The position numbers and the translations under genes were made by a program. From Nereida sp. MMG025 (GTDB lineage: Bacteria > Pseudomonadota > Alphaproteobacteria > Rhodobacterales > Rhodobacteraceae), in assembly GCF_021654165.1 (NCBI RefSeq), contig NZ_JAKFZN010000007.1, forward strand, positions 1 through 64,000: a DNA stretch of 64,000 nt. The letters are read 5' to 3'. Position 1 is the first letter of the stretch; each line of letters opens with the position of its first letter. Positions 45,095 through 55,105 of the stretch are shown in pieces. Under the pieces are notes generated by a model. It did not search any database. It was not told where the DNA came from and saw nothing but the letters and a program-made list of their open reading frames with translations.

Positions 45095-46345
45095 ATGCGT
45101 TCCATTTTCAAAGCGTCCGCCGCGGCGCTGCTGTCAACATCCATGCTTGCAGGGGCCGCGTTCGCGCAAGACCTCAGCGGCACACTCCGCATCATCTCGG
45201 ATATGTCCAACCCCGCGCCCCGCGCCACGATGGAGCAACTGGCCGCCGACTTTGACGCCTTGCACCCCAACCTTGAGGTTGAGCTGGAGATCGTGGACCG
45301 CGAAGCGTGGAAAACACAAATCCGCAACGCGCTGACCGCAAATGCACCCGACGTGGTGAACTGGTATGCCGCCAACCGCATGACACCCTATGTGAACGCG
45401 GGCCTGTTTGAAGACATCAGCGACATGTACGCCAACGGCGACCTGCCAGGCCTTGACGCTGTGAAAGGCGCAATGACCCTTGATGGCAAGCAGTGGGGCG
45501 TGCCTTACACATACTACCAATGGGGCATCTATTACCGCGAAGACATCTTCAACGAGCTTGGTCTGGAAGAGCCGATGACTTTTGAGCAAGAGCTGGCCAA
45601 CTGCGAAAAGATCGTTGCTTCTGGCCGTGCATGCTACGCCATCGGCACGAAATTCCTGTGGACGGCTGGCGGCTGGTTCGACTACCTGAACATGCGCACC
45701 AACGGCTTTGACTTCCACATGCAACTGGCCCGCGGCGAAGTGGAATGGACAGACCCACGCGTCCGCGAAACATTCGCAAACTGGCGCAAAATCATCGACA
45801 TGGGCGGCTACATCGCGGATCACCAGTCGTATAGCTGGCAAGAAGCCCTCAAGTTCATGACAGACGGCGAAGCCGCATCCTACCTGATCGGTAACTTTGC
45901 GGTGCCGCACCTGCGCGAAGCAGGTTTGTCGGACGAACAGATCGATTTCTATCAGTTCCCGAAAATCGCAGACGTGCCACAAGGTGAGGACGCACCCACA
46001 GATACATTCCACATCCCTGCGAATGCATCCAACAAGGAAGCCGCACGCGCCTTCTTGCAGTATGTCACATCGGCCGAAGTCCAATCGGACATCAACGGTG
46101 GCGACAAACTGGGCCAACTGCCAGTCAACGCCAATTCGTCAGTCGATGCCGACGAGTTCCTTGAACAAGGCTTCGAGATGCTGTCGACCAATGCCCAAGG
46201 TGGCGTTGCACAGTTCTTTGACCGTGACTTCCCCGCTGAAATGGCCAGCGTGGGCATGGAAGGTCTGCAAGAGTTCATGGTGTTCCCCGACAATTTGGAC
46301 GACATCCTGCAACGTATGGAAGACGCGCGTCAGCGTATCTACTAA
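45095..46345 (+). CDS. Extracellular sugar-binding protein, galactoside ABC importer
   Basis: 416 residues. The signal peptide MRSIFKASAAALLSTSMLAG ends AAFAQ. The mature part has family 1 solute-binding features: APRATMEQLAADFDALHPNL, GVPYTYYQWGIYYREDIFNE and FHIPANASNKEAARAFLQYV. AGGGAGG lies before the ATG at 45095. It is the first plus-strand gene after the IclR-type operators and is followed by a hairpin that should keep it more abundant than the permeases. The downstream alpha- and beta-galactosidases point to melibiose, raffinose-type or lactose-like ligands (inference). Confidence 0.88.
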   Translation: MRSIFKASAAALLSTSMLAGAAFAQDLSGTLRIISDMSNPAPRATMEQLAADFDALHPNLEVELEIVDREAWKTQIRNALTANAPDVVNWYAANRMTPYVNAGLFEDISDMYANGDLPGLDAVKGAMTLDGKQWGVPYTYYQWGIYYREDIFNELGLEEPMTFEQELANCEKIVASGRACYAIGTKFLWTAGGWFDYLNMRTNGFDFHMQLARGEVEWTDPRVRETFANWRKIIDMGGYIADHQSYSWQEALKFMTDGEAASYLIGNFAVPHLREAGLSDEQIDFYQFPKIADVPQGEDAPTDTFHIPANASNKEAARAFLQYVTSAEVQSDINGGDKLGQLPVNANSSVDADEFLEQGFEMLSTNAQGGVAQFFDRDFPAEMASVGMEGLQEFMVFPDNLDDILQRMEDARQRIY

Positions 46346-46358
46346 GCACACATGATTG

Positions 46359-46389
46359 CGGGCGGGGTCAGACGTGCCCTGCCCGTTTT
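46359..46389 (+). terminator. Intercistronic hairpin after galactoside-binding protein gene
   Basis: CGGGCGGGG and CCCTGCCCG form a 9-bp stem with one G-T wobble and a 9-base loop, followed by TTTT. It lies 13 bp after the stop codon, as in the other two importer operons of this window. Confidence 0.7.
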
Positions 46390-46456
46390 CAACCCATCCG
46401 CAAAGCCCATGACAGGCTTTTCGCATGTGTTGATCCAAGCCTTGGGAGGGGCGCAA

Positions 46457-47386
46457 ATGACGGTCATGGCCGATACCCCCAAACCCGTCAAACCGCGGGG
46501 TTGGTACAAACGCAACGAAATCGCGATCACGCCCTTTTTGTTCCTGCTGCCCGCGGTGATCTTCTTTTCGGTCTATGTGATCATCCCGATTTTCCAGTCC
46601 TTCTGGATCAGCTTTCACGAATGGGATGGCTTGGGCGAAAAAACATGGGTCGGCACCGCAAATTATGAGCGCCTTTTGGGCGGTGACCGCAAATTCGAGG
46701 TCTCGTTCTGGAACAACCTGCGCTGGCTGTTTCTTTACTTGCTGGCCATCCCGCTTGGCCTGTCGATCGCGCTGTTGCTGAACCAGAAAGTGCGCGGCAT
46801 CAGGCTTTATAAGTCGATGTTCTTTTTTCCCTTTGTGCTGTCGCAGGTGGTCGTGGGTCTTGTGTTTTCATGGTTCTACCTGCCCCGCGAAGGACTTTTG
46901 AACGCGATCCTGCAGTTTTTCGGAATGGGCACGGTCAACATTCTGGGCGATCCGTCCTTGGCCACCTACGGCATCATCGCGGCGGGCCTCTGGCCGCAGA
47001 CAGCCTATTGCATGATCTTGTATCTGACAGGCCTCAACGCAGTTGACCCCGAACAGGTAGAGGCCGCCCGTCTGGACGGTGCCAAGGGCCTTCGCATGTT
47101 GTGGCATGTCATCCTGCCACAGCTTAAACCCGCAACCTTTATTGCCTTTGTCGTCACCATCATCGGCGCGCTAAGGTCTTTTGACTTCATCGCCGTAATG
47201 ACCAACGGTGGCCCCTTCGGCTCAACCCGCGTGCTGTCGTTCTACATGTTCGAGGAGTCGCTGTCCGAATTCGGCTTCCGCATGGGATATGGCGCGGCCA
47301 TCGCCGTGGTGCTGTTTTTCCTGATGCTGATCTTCATCGCCTACTTCCTGTGGTCGATGTATCGTGACGAAAAAGGAGCGCGCTGA
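46457..47386 (+). CDS. Sugar ABC transporter permease (CUT1, MalF-like)
   Basis: 309 residues with six helices, starting IAITPFLFLLPAVIFFSVYV. The EAA loop is DPEQVEAARLDGAKGLRMLW with HVILPQLKPATFIAF. The ATG at 46457 is preceded by GGGAGGGG; the open frame back to 46352 crosses the hairpin and was not used. It shares one base with the next permease's start (TGATG). Confidence 0.88.
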   Translation: MTVMADTPKPVKPRGWYKRNEIAITPFLFLLPAVIFFSVYVIIPIFQSFWISFHEWDGLGEKTWVGTANYERLLGGDRKFEVSFWNNLRWLFLYLLAIPLGLSIALLLNQKVRGIRLYKSMFFFPFVLSQVVVGLVFSWFYLPREGLLNAILQFFGMGTVNILGDPSLATYGIIAAGLWPQTAYCMILYLTGLNAVDPEQVEAARLDGAKGLRMLWHVILPQLKPATFIAFVVTIIGALRSFDFIAVMTNGGPFGSTRVLSFYMFEESLSEFGFRMGYGAAIAVVLFFLMLIFIAYFLWSMYRDEKGAR

Positions 47387-48234
47387 TGTTTCCGACCCCC
47401 ATCGAAAAAACCTCGCGCACCTGGCAGCTGACCTACCAGGCCATCCTGCCTTTTGCGATGATCGTCTGGTTGCTGCCCTTGATTGCGGTGGCGATGTTTT
47501 CGATCAAATCCTCAGCCGATTTTGCAAGCGGGAATTACTGGGGCATGCCGTCGACTTTTGAAGGGTTCGTAAACTACGGCAAGGTTTTCTTTGAAAGCGA
47601 TATGCCGCGCTATATGCTCAACTCGGTGCTGATTACCGTGCCCACCATGATCGGCGCAGTGGCACTGTCCTGCATGACAGGCTTTGCCCTTGGCATCTAC
47701 AAATTCAAGGGCAACCTGCTGATCTTCTTTATGTTCATCGCAGGCAATTTCGTGCCCTTCCAAATCCTGATGGTGCCTGTGCGTGACCTGACAGTGAACA
47801 TGGGGCTCTACGACACCAAATTGGGGCTGGTGCTGTTTCACATTGCGTTCCAGACAGGCTTTTGCACGCTCTTTATGCGCAACTTCATCCGCGCCCTGCC
47901 CTTTGAATTGATCGAGGCTGCCCGCGTCGAAGGCATCGCCGAATGGCGCATCTTCTGGTTTATCGTGCTGCCCTTGATGAAACCCGCGCTGGCCGCGCTG
48001 GCCGTGCTGATCTTTACCTTCATCTGGAACGATTATTTCTGGGCGGTGGTACTGACCCAAGGGCCAGATGCACAACCCGTGACCGCAGGCATTACCAGCT
48101 TCAACTCGCAATTCGTGGCGCAGTATCATTTGATGAGCGCGGGCAGCATCGTGGCCGCCATCCCACCTGTGGCCATGTTTTTTCTGATGCAAAAGCACTT
48201 CATTGCGGGGCTGACACTGGGGGCGGTAAAATAA
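47386..48234 (+). CDS. Sugar ABC transporter permease (CUT1, MalG-like)
   Basis: 282 residues with six helices. The EAA loop is PFELIEAARVEGIAEWRIFW with FIVLPLMKPALAALAVLIF, and the end KHFIAGLTLGAVK is the usual MalG-type C-terminus. It is coupled to the preceding permease by TGATG and to the alpha-galactosidase by TAATG, so uptake and hydrolysis are co-translated. Confidence 0.88.
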   Translation: MFPTPIEKTSRTWQLTYQAILPFAMIVWLLPLIAVAMFSIKSSADFASGNYWGMPSTFEGFVNYGKVFFESDMPRYMLNSVLITVPTMIGAVALSCMTGFALGIYKFKGNLLIFFMFIAGNFVPFQILMVPVRDLTVNMGLYDTKLGLVLFHIAFQTGFCTLFMRNFIRALPFELIEAARVEGIAEWRIFWFIVLPLMKPALAALAVLIFTFIWNDYFWAVVLTQGPDAQPVTAGITSFNSQFVAQYHLMSAGSIVAAIPPVAMFFLMQKHFIAGLTLGAVK

Positions 48235-50312
48235 TGCACCATTGGCGATTGGATGATGCGCGCCAGACCCTTGTTCTGGCCAGCACAGGCGCACGACTGC
48301 CCGAGGTGATTTATTGGGGCGCGCCGCTGCCTGCCACCGAAAACCTAGAGACCCTGCATGCCGCCCATGCCATTGATGTGACAGGCGGGATGCTGGACGC
48401 CAACCCCGATCTGTCGATTTGTCCTGAAGCCTCGCGCACATTCCCGGGACAACCCGGCCTGATTTGCCGCGATACGGATGGCACGCCGCTTTTGCCAAAG
48501 TTCTGTCTGGATCACGCGGATACAAGCGACGGGTTGCGACTGGTGTTCACCGATCAAGACAACAACCTGACGTTGACGGCGTTGTTCGCCATTGACCCTG
48601 ACACCCACATCATCACCGCGAAACACTTGTTAGACGCGACACGCCCGATCCATCTGCATTGGCTGGCCGCACCTGTGTTTCCCGCCTCGCAACACGCCGC
48701 AGAGATGATCGATTTTTCGGGGCGTTGGTGTGGTGAGTTTCAAACAAATGTCACCGCTTGGTCTGCTGGCATGCGCTACCGCGAAAACCGTACGGGCCGC
48801 ACGGGCCATGAGCATTTCCCGGGCCTCATCGTGCCGCGCAATCAATATACCAATACCAAAGGCGAGGCGCATGCCTTCCACTACGGCTGGTCAGGTGGCC
48901 ACAAGATGATCGCCGAGGAATTGCCCGACGGCCGCCGCCAAATCCAGTTTGGCCACGCCGCCCGAATGGAGACCGAGCCTGCCACGCATTTTGAGACCGC
49001 AACGCTCTATGCCACGTTCTCGAACCAAGGGCTGAACGGCTGCGCCACCGCGTTCCAGCGCCACTTGCGCGACCGCATCGTCACATGGCCCAAGCCTGAC
49101 GCCCCGCGCCCCGTGCACTACAACTGTTGGGAAGCGGTCTATTTCGATCACAACCTGCCCACCCTCAAGGATATCGCCGAACGCGCCGCGCGTCTTGGGG
49201 CTGAACGCTTTGTTCTGGACGATGGCTGGTTTGGTCAACGCGACGACGACACCACATCGCTGTCCGATTGGGAGGTCGATCCGCGCAAATATCCAGACGG
49301 TCTCGACCCCCTGATCAACCATGTGCACAGCCTTGGCATGACCTTCGGCATCTGGTTCGAGCCCGAGATGATCAACCCTGAAAGCACAATCCACAAAGCC
49401 CACCCCAACTGGGCATTGGGCTCAGAAGACCAGACCCTGGGGCGCCAACAAAAGGCCCTGAATATGGCGCTGCCCGAGGTGCGCGATTTCCTTTATACAC
49501 GCATATCCAAAATTCTGGCCGAGCACGCCATTGACTACATCAAGTGGGACCACAACCGTGTGCTGCCTGCGCCTGATGCCGCACAGACCCGTGGTTCTTA
49601 CGCTCTCATGGACCGCCTGCGCGGTGATTTTCCCCACGTCGAAATCGAAAGCTGTGCGTCAGGGGGCGGGCGCATTGACTTTGGCATCATGAAGCGCACC
49701 CAACGCGTTTGGCTGTCCGACAGCAACGATGCGCTTGAGCGGCTGAAGATGCAGCACAACGCGGCGCTGTTTTTGCCGCTGGCCGTAACAGGCAGCCACG
49801 TGGGGCCGCGCCATTGCCATACCTCGGGGCGCACCATTGATATCTCTATGCGGGCATGGGTCGCTGCACAGCGCCACATGGGCTTCGAGATGGACCCGCG
49901 CGAGTTGGACGCCCGTGAAGAACAAGTGCTGATGGAAGTCACTGCATGGTGGAAAGCCAACCGCAACTGGATGCACACCGCCGATATTCTGCGCCTTGAT
50001 AGCGCGGACCCTGCGGTGATCGCAGAACAACAACACGCCCGCGACGGGCAGCGCTTTGTGGTCTTTGCAGGCAAGGCCGCCACCAGCGACCAGATCGCGC
50101 CGCGCCCGCTGCGTTTGACCAATCTGGACCCCAAAGGCACCTATCGCATCCGCTTGCTGAACGGGGCCACAGCCCATGCCCTGTCGCGGGGCGACCAGCG
50201 CATCAAATCAGATCCTCTGCAACTGTCGGGCGCTTATCTGATGAACCACGGCGTTACCCTGCCGTGGTCTTTCCCCGAAACAATGTGGGTCCTTGAAGGA
50301 GAACGCATATGA
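48234..50312 (+). CDS. GH36 alpha-galactosidase
   Basis: 692 residues. After an N-terminal beta-sandwich of about 300 residues, the catalytic barrel begins NCWEAVYFDHNLPTLKDIAE. FVLDDGWFGQRDDD and WFEPEMINPES follow. The nucleophile aspartate is in YIKWDHNR, the acid/base region in VWLSDSNDALERL, with the family SCASGGGRIDFG between. It hydrolyses terminal alpha-galactose (melibiose, raffinose family, galactosylglycerol). There is no signal peptide, so it acts in the cytoplasm after import. The ATG at 48234 overlaps the permease stop; the longer frame inside the permease gene was rejected. Confidence 0.93.
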   Translation: MHHWRLDDARQTLVLASTGARLPEVIYWGAPLPATENLETLHAAHAIDVTGGMLDANPDLSICPEASRTFPGQPGLICRDTDGTPLLPKFCLDHADTSDGLRLVFTDQDNNLTLTALFAIDPDTHIITAKHLLDATRPIHLHWLAAPVFPASQHAAEMIDFSGRWCGEFQTNVTAWSAGMRYRENRTGRTGHEHFPGLIVPRNQYTNTKGEAHAFHYGWSGGHKMIAEELPDGRRQIQFGHAARMETEPATHFETATLYATFSNQGLNGCATAFQRHLRDRIVTWPKPDAPRPVHYNCWEAVYFDHNLPTLKDIAERAARLGAERFVLDDGWFGQRDDDTTSLSDWEVDPRKYPDGLDPLINHVHSLGMTFGIWFEPEMINPESTIHKAHPNWALGSEDQTLGRQQKALNMALPEVRDFLYTRISKILAEHAIDYIKWDHNRVLPAPDAAQTRGSYALMDRLRGDFPHVEIESCASGGGRIDFGIMKRTQRVWLSDSNDALERLKMQHNAALFLPLAVTGSHVGPRHCHTSGRTIDISMRAWVAAQRHMGFEMDPRELDAREEQVLMEVTAWWKANRNWMHTADILRLDSADPAVIAEQQHARDGQRFVVFAGKAATSDQIAPRPLRLTNLDPKGTYRIRLLNGATAHALSRGDQRIKSDPLQLSGAYLMNHGVTLPWSFPETMWVLEGERI

Positions 50313-52024
50313 CCGCCAAGAAACCCCGCCGCTCTGCCGCTTGGTATGGCAAAATGGACAAAGACGGCTTCATCCACCGCAGCTGGATGAAAAACCAGGG
50401 GTTTCCCGATCATGCTTTCGATGGGCGCCCCATCATCGGTATTTGCAACACCTGGTCCGAACTCACGCCGTGCAATTCGGGCCTGCGCGATCTGGCCGAA
50501 GGCGTCAAACGCGGCGTGTGGGAAGCAGGCGGCTTTCCTGTGGAATTTCCCGTCATGTCGCTTGGTGAGACGCAGATGAAACCCACAGCGATGCTCTTTC
50601 GCAACCTGCTTGCGATGGATGTCGAAGAATCCATCCGCGCCTATGGCATCGACGGGGTGGTCTTGCTTGGCGGTTGCGACAAGACCACACCGGGCCAGCT
50701 GATGGGGGCGGCTTCGGTCGATCTGCCTTCGATCGTTGTATCCTCTGGCCCGATGCTGAACGGCAAATACAAAGGGCATGATATCGGATCGGGCACGGAT
50801 GTATGGAAGTTTTCCGAAGCCGTGCGCGCAGGCGATATGACATTGCAGGATTTCATGAACGCCGAAAGCGGAATGTCGCGCAGCGCAGGGGTCTGCATGA
50901 CGATGGGCACCGCCAGCACGATGGCATCGCTTGTCGAAGCCATGGGCATGTCGCTGCCCACCAACGCCGCCCTGCCCGCTGTGGACGCGCGCCGAATGGC
51001 GCTGGCGCATCTGACAGGCAAGCGCATCGTGGAAATGGTGGATGAAGACCTCAAGCCCTCTGACATCCTGACGCGCGAAGCCTTTGAAAACGCGATCCTT
51101 GCCAATGCCGCGGTGGGCGGATCCACCAACGCCGTTGTGCATTTGCTGGCCCTTGCGGGCCGTGTCGGCGTGGATTTGACGATGGACGATATCGAGATCG
51201 GCTCGGACATTCCGCTGCTCGTCAACTGCATGCCATCGGGCAAATACCTGATGGAGGATTTCTGCTATGCGGGCGGTGTGCCCGCAGTTCTGGCTGAGTT
51301 GAAAAATCACTTGCGCCCCGCCAAAACCGTGCTGAACGGCGATATCAGCGCCTATGCCGAGGGGGCAGAAAACCACAACACCGATGTGATCAAGACGATG
51401 GCCGATCCCGTCAAACCCGCCGCGGGGCTACGCGTGTTGCGCGGCAATCTTGCCCCCAATGGCGCGATCGTAAAACCATCGGCGGCGACAGATGCGCTGC
51501 TGGAACACGAAGGCGAAGCCTATGTGTTTGAAAACATCGAGGACCTGAAAGCCAATATCGACCGCGATGATCTGCCCGTGACACCCGATACAATCCTTGT
51601 GCTTAAAGGCTGCGGGCCCAAGGGCTACCCGGGCATGCCAGAGGTTGGCAACATGCCCATCCCCAAGGTGCTGGTGCAACAGGGCGTGCGCGATATGATC
51701 CGCGTCTCGGACGCGCGGATGTCGGGCACGGCCTATGGCACCGTAATCCTGCACGTCAGCCCCGAAGCAAACGCAGGCGGCACACTCGCGCTGGTCAAAA
51801 CAGGCGACCGCATTCGCGTGTCTGCCCGCAAAGGCGAGCTGGAATTATTGGTTGATGCAGCTGAACTGGAGGCCCGCCGCGCCGCTTGGACGCCCGAAGC
51901 CCCACACTATACGCGCGGCTATGCGAAACTCTATATTGACCACGTGTTGCAAGCTGATAAGGGCGCAGACCTTGATTTTCTGGTGGGTAAAGACACCCGC
52001 CCCGTCACGCGGGAGAGCCATTGA
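50309..52024 (+). CDS. IlvD/EDD-family sugar-acid dehydratase, probable galactonate dehydratase
   Basis: 571 residues, family of dihydroxy-acid, phosphogluconate and arabonate/xylonate dehydratases. The iron-sulfur ligands are likely the cysteines in GICNTWSELTPCNSGLRDLA, LLGGCDKTTPGQLMGA and AGVCMTMGTASTMA. In an operon with dgoK and dgoA it would turn galactonate into 2-dehydro-3-deoxygalactonate, replacing the enolase-superfamily DgoD. Arabonate or fuconate use is also possible because related enzymes are promiscuous. It is ATGA-coupled to the alpha-galactosidase and TGATG-coupled to the SDR gene. Confidence 0.88.
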   Translation: MTAKKPRRSAAWYGKMDKDGFIHRSWMKNQGFPDHAFDGRPIIGICNTWSELTPCNSGLRDLAEGVKRGVWEAGGFPVEFPVMSLGETQMKPTAMLFRNLLAMDVEESIRAYGIDGVVLLGGCDKTTPGQLMGAASVDLPSIVVSSGPMLNGKYKGHDIGSGTDVWKFSEAVRAGDMTLQDFMNAESGMSRSAGVCMTMGTASTMASLVEAMGMSLPTNAALPAVDARRMALAHLTGKRIVEMVDEDLKPSDILTREAFENAILANAAVGGSTNAVVHLLALAGRVGVDLTMDDIEIGSDIPLLVNCMPSGKYLMEDFCYAGGVPAVLAELKNHLRPAKTVLNGDISAYAEGAENHNTDVIKTMADPVKPAAGLRVLRGNLAPNGAIVKPSAATDALLEHEGEAYVFENIEDLKANIDRDDLPVTPDTILVLKGCGPKGYPGMPEVGNMPIPKVLVQQGVRDMIRVSDARMSGTAYGTVILHVSPEANAGGTLALVKTGDRIRVSARKGELELLVDAAELEARRAAWTPEAPHYTRGYAKLYIDHVLQADKGADLDFLVGKDTRPVTRESH

Positions 52025-52788
52025 TGAACGCTTCTTTTCCAGACCTCAAAGGTGCATCCGTCTATATCACAGGCGGCGGCTCTGGCATTGGTGCGGCGCT
52101 GACTGACGCCTTCATGGCACAAGGAAGCCATGTTGCATTTATCGGGCGCTCTGACGCGACAGATTTCTGCGATGCGATGGAAGCCAAACACGGCACCCGC
52201 CCTCTTTTTATGCAAGGCGACATCACCGATACCGCGCGGCTGAAGGCGACGATGGACGAAGCCGCCGCCGCCCACGGCCCCATCACCACACTTGTCAACA
52301 ACGCGGCCAATGACAAACGCCACAGCACCGAAGAAGTGACCGAGGATTTCTGGAACTGGATGATCGACATCAACCTCAAGGCGTATTTCTTTGCCTGCAA
52401 GCACGCCGCCCCGATGATGGCGCAAGCAGGGGGTGGTTCAATCATCAACTTCAGCTCGATCAGCTATATGATGGGCAATGCAGGCTACCCGATTTACACC
52501 ACCGCGAACGCAGGCATCAACGGCATGACCCGAAGCCTCGCGCGGGAATTTGGCCCCGACAAGATCCGCGTCAACGCGCTGGCGCCGGGATGGGTGCTGA
52601 CGCAAAAGCAAAAAGACATGTGGGTGACCGAAGAAGGCCTTGCGGCCCATTTGGAACGCCAATGCCTCAAAGACCCTCTTGCGCCCGATGACATCGCGGG
52701 CGGTGTGCTGTTTCTGGCCTCTGACGCGTCAAAAATGATGACAGGCCAAGCCCTTGTCATCGACGGGGGCGTTGTGGTGACAGGATGA
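52024..52788 (+). CDS. SDR sugar dehydrogenase, probable galactose 1-dehydrogenase
   Basis: 254 residues, short-chain dehydrogenase. The NAD motif YITGGGSGIGAAL, NNAAND and the catalytic serine in NFSSISYMM are present. The expected YxxxK is PIYTTANAGI: tyrosine is kept but the lysine is asparagine (codon AAC). Overall it resembles xylose/galactose dehydrogenases of the Caulobacter XylB type, which have YETAK at this site. In this operon it would oxidise galactose to galactonolactone for the SMP-30 lactonase. The missing lysine leaves open whether it is active in the usual way. ATG shares a base with the upstream stop. Confidence 0.82.
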   Translation: MNASFPDLKGASVYITGGGSGIGAALTDAFMAQGSHVAFIGRSDATDFCDAMEAKHGTRPLFMQGDITDTARLKATMDEAAAAHGPITTLVNNAANDKRHSTEEVTEDFWNWMIDINLKAYFFACKHAAPMMAQAGGGSIINFSSISYMMGNAGYPIYTTANAGINGMTRSLAREFGPDKIRVNALAPGWVLTQKQKDMWVTEEGLAAHLERQCLKDPLAPDDIAGGVLFLASDASKMMTGQALVIDGGVVVTG

Positions 52789-53693
52789 GCCAGGCTGCTG
52801 ACATCACATGGATCGCTGCGGATTGGGGCACCACAAACCTGCGGGTTTGGGGGATTGGCCGTGATGGGCGCGTGGTGGCCCAAGGCAAAAGCGAACAAGG
52901 CATGGCCACGCTTGCCCAAGGCGCGTTTGAAAGCGCGCTTCTCAGCCTGATCAAAGACTGGCTTGATACGCCCAAACCCGTCATCGCCTGTGGCATGGTC
53001 GGCGCCCGCCAGGGATGGTGCGAAGCGCCTTATGCCACGGTGCCCTGTGAACCGCTTGCGCCAACCCTGATTGAGGCGCCGACAGATCATCCAAATCTTT
53101 CGCTCCACATCATCAGTGGCCTCAAACAAACCAACCCCGCCGATGTTATGCGCGGCGAGGAAACACAGATCGCAGGGTTCTTGAAGCTGAACCCCAAATG
53201 GGATGGTGTCATCTGCTTGCCCGGCACCCACAGCAAATGGGCGCATCTAAGCGCTGGCGAAGTTGTGTCATTTCAGACCTTTATGACAGGCGAGATCTAT
53301 AGCTTTCTGCGCCACAACAGCGTTTTGAAACATTCGCTCGCGGGCGGTGAATGGCACCAGGAGGCTTTTGAAACTGCGCTGTCAGACGCCATGTCCAAAC
53401 CCGAGATGCTGGCCGCAAGGTTGTTCAATATCCGCGCAGAAGACCTTGTGAACGGACAGGACGTGTCTGTCGCCAAATCGCGGCTATCGGGTTTTCTGTT
53501 GGGCGCAGAACTGGCCGCGACGCGCCCCTACTGGCTTGGCCAGCAGGTCGCTTTGATCGGCTCGGATCAGGTTGCGCCCGCCTATGCCCAAGCGCTGAAG
53601 GTGCAAGGCGTGCCCGTGATAGAAACCGACCCGACCGCAATGACCCTCGCGGGCCTTGCATCCGCCTATGCCCAACTGAAAGCCACACCATGA
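52785..53693 (+). CDS. dgoK: 2-dehydro-3-deoxygalactonokinase
   Basis: 302 residues, the size of DgoK. The ATP motif [15 protein letters not shown] begins the protein; [26 protein letters not shown] and the C-terminal [16 protein letters not shown] follow. It phosphorylates 2-dehydro-3-deoxygalactonate at C6. ATGA overlaps on both sides tie it to the SDR gene and to dgoA. Confidence 0.92.
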   Translation: MSQAADITWIAADWGTTNLRVWGIGRDGRVVAQGKSEQGMATLAQGAFESALLSLIKDWLDTPKPVIACGMVGARQGWCEAPYATVPCEPLAPTLIEAPTDHPNLSLHIISGLKQTNPADVMRGEETQIAGFLKLNPKWDGVICLPGTHSKWAHLSAGEVVSFQTFMTGEIYSFLRHNSVLKHSLAGGEWHQEAFETALSDAMSKPEMLAARLFNIRAEDLVNGQDVSVAKSRLSGFLLGAELAATRPYWLGQQVALIGSDQVAPAYAQALKVQGVPVIETDPTAMTLAGLASAYAQLKATP

Positions 53694-54295
53694 GCCGTCC
53701 TATCATCGCAATCTTGCGCGGCATCGCCCCGAAAGACGCCGCAGAGGCTGCATCCGTTTTGATAAACGCAGGGATCGACCGCATTGAAGTGCCGCTTAAT
53801 TCGCCTGATCCCTTTGCCTCCATCAAGGCAATGGCAGATGCCCACGGCACATCCGCCCTTATCGGCGCGGGCACTGTTTTGGACACCGATCAAGTCACGC
53901 AGGTCCATAAGGCTGGCGGTAAATTGGTTGTATCGCCCAACTGCGATACGGCGGTCATAGCGAAAACCGTTGCCCTTGGGATGCAGTCTTGGCCGGGCGT
54001 GTTCACCCCGACCGAATCTTTCGCAGCAATTGCCGCGGGTGCCACAGGCCTCAAGCTGTTTCCGGGCAACATGGCGGGTCCAGATGGGCTAAAGGCCATG
54101 CGCGCCGTGCTGCCGCCGCAGGTGCCGGTCTATGCGGTCGGCGGCGCAGGCCCCGAAAATTTCGCCGATTGGATTGCAGCAGGCGCAAGCGGTTTTGGCA
54201 TCGGATCGGCCCTGTTCAAGCCAGGTGACACAATCGAAAATATCGCCCAAAACGCCGCCGGAATTGTCGCGGCCTTTGATAAGGCCACCGCATGA
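53690..54295 (+). CDS. dgoA: 2-dehydro-3-deoxy-6-phosphogalactonate aldolase
   Basis: 201 residues, KDPG/KDPGal aldolase family. [20 protein letters not shown], the catalytic glutamate in [18 protein letters not shown] and the Schiff-base lysine in TGLKLFPGN are visible. It splits the phosphorylated keto acid to pyruvate and glyceraldehyde 3-phosphate, the last step of the route. It is coupled by ATGA to dgoK and to the lactonase. Chosen over Entner-Doudoroff Eda because of the adjacent DgoK. Confidence 0.92.
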   Translation: MSRPIIAILRGIAPKDAAEAASVLINAGIDRIEVPLNSPDPFASIKAMADAHGTSALIGAGTVLDTDQVTQVHKAGGKLVVSPNCDTAVIAKTVALGMQSWPGVFTPTESFAAIAAGATGLKLFPGNMAGPDGLKAMRAVLPPQVPVYAVGGAGPENFADWIAAGASGFGIGSALFKPGDTIENIAQNAAGIVAAFDKATA

Positions 54296-55104
54296 TTTTT
54301 GATGACAGACAATGTATATTGGGCGAGGGTCCGCTGTGGCATCCAACCCGCAAGCAACTGTTTTGGTTCGACATTAAGGGAAAGCGCCTGCTGACTTCAC
54401 AACAGGAATGGCAGTTTTCAGAACACGTGTCCGCCGCGGGCTGGCTGACCAAAGACCGCCTGTTGATCGCATCGGAAACCAAGCTGTTTTCCTTCAATCT
54501 GGAAACGGGCGAACAGCGCAAGGTTGCGGACCTTGAAGCCGACAACACAATCACCCGTTCCAATGACGGTCGGGCCGATCCTTGGGGTGGGTTCTGGATT
54601 GGCACGATGGGCAAACAAGCCGAACCCCAAGCCGGCGCCATCTATCGTTTCTACAAGGGACAGCTCAACCAGATCCGTTCAGGCATTACGATCAGCAATG
54701 CCATTTGCTTTAGCCCTGACAAAGCATGCGCGTTCTATACAGACACCCCCACCAAGCTGATCATGCGCCAGGCCCTCGATACCGATGGATGGCCCAAAGG
54801 GACAGCAGAGGTGTTTGTTGATCTGACAGCCGACGGCCTTGCACCCGATGGCGCCGTGGTGGACCGCGATGGCAATCTGTGGAATGCCCAATGGGGTGCG
54901 TCACGCATCGCTGTTTATGATCAAAATGGTGCGTTCCAACACGCCTTCGATTTGCCTGCCAGCCAAATCACCTGCCCCGCACTCGGGCCAGACGGGTTAT
55001 ATGCCACCAGTGCCAGCGAGGGTGTGAATGAACCCGACGGCGGCAAAACATTCTTTATCCCACTGCCCGTGCGCGGCCAGACCGAACATCAGGTGATTTT
55101 GTGA
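54292..55104 (+). CDS. SMP-30/gluconolactonase-family sugar lactonase (galactonolactonase)
   Basis: 270 residues, six-bladed propeller. The metal-binding glutamate is E12 in [26 protein letters not shown] and [20 protein letters not shown] contain the other expected ligands. In this operon it would hydrolyse galactono-lactone from the SDR dehydrogenase to galactonate. Arabinono- and gluconolactonases share the fold. It overlaps dgoA by four bases and ends one base before the beta-galactosidase gene. Confidence 0.88.
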   Translation: MIFDDRQCILGEGPLWHPTRKQLFWFDIKGKRLLTSQQEWQFSEHVSAAGWLTKDRLLIASETKLFSFNLETGEQRKVADLEADNTITRSNDGRADPWGGFWIGTMGKQAEPQAGAIYRFYKGQLNQIRSGITISNAICFSPDKACAFYTDTPTKLIMRQALDTDGWPKGTAEVFVDLTADGLAPDGAVVDRDGNLWNAQWGASRIAVYDQNGAFQHAFDLPASQITCPALGPDGLYATSASEGVNEPDGGKTFFIPLPVRGQTEHQVIL

Positions 55105-55105
55105 T

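Noticed and set aside
47943-48233. 5' extension of the alpha-galactosidase frame
   Set aside because: It lies inside the MalG-like permease gene; the ATG at 48234 is coupled to the permease stop codon and matches the family start.
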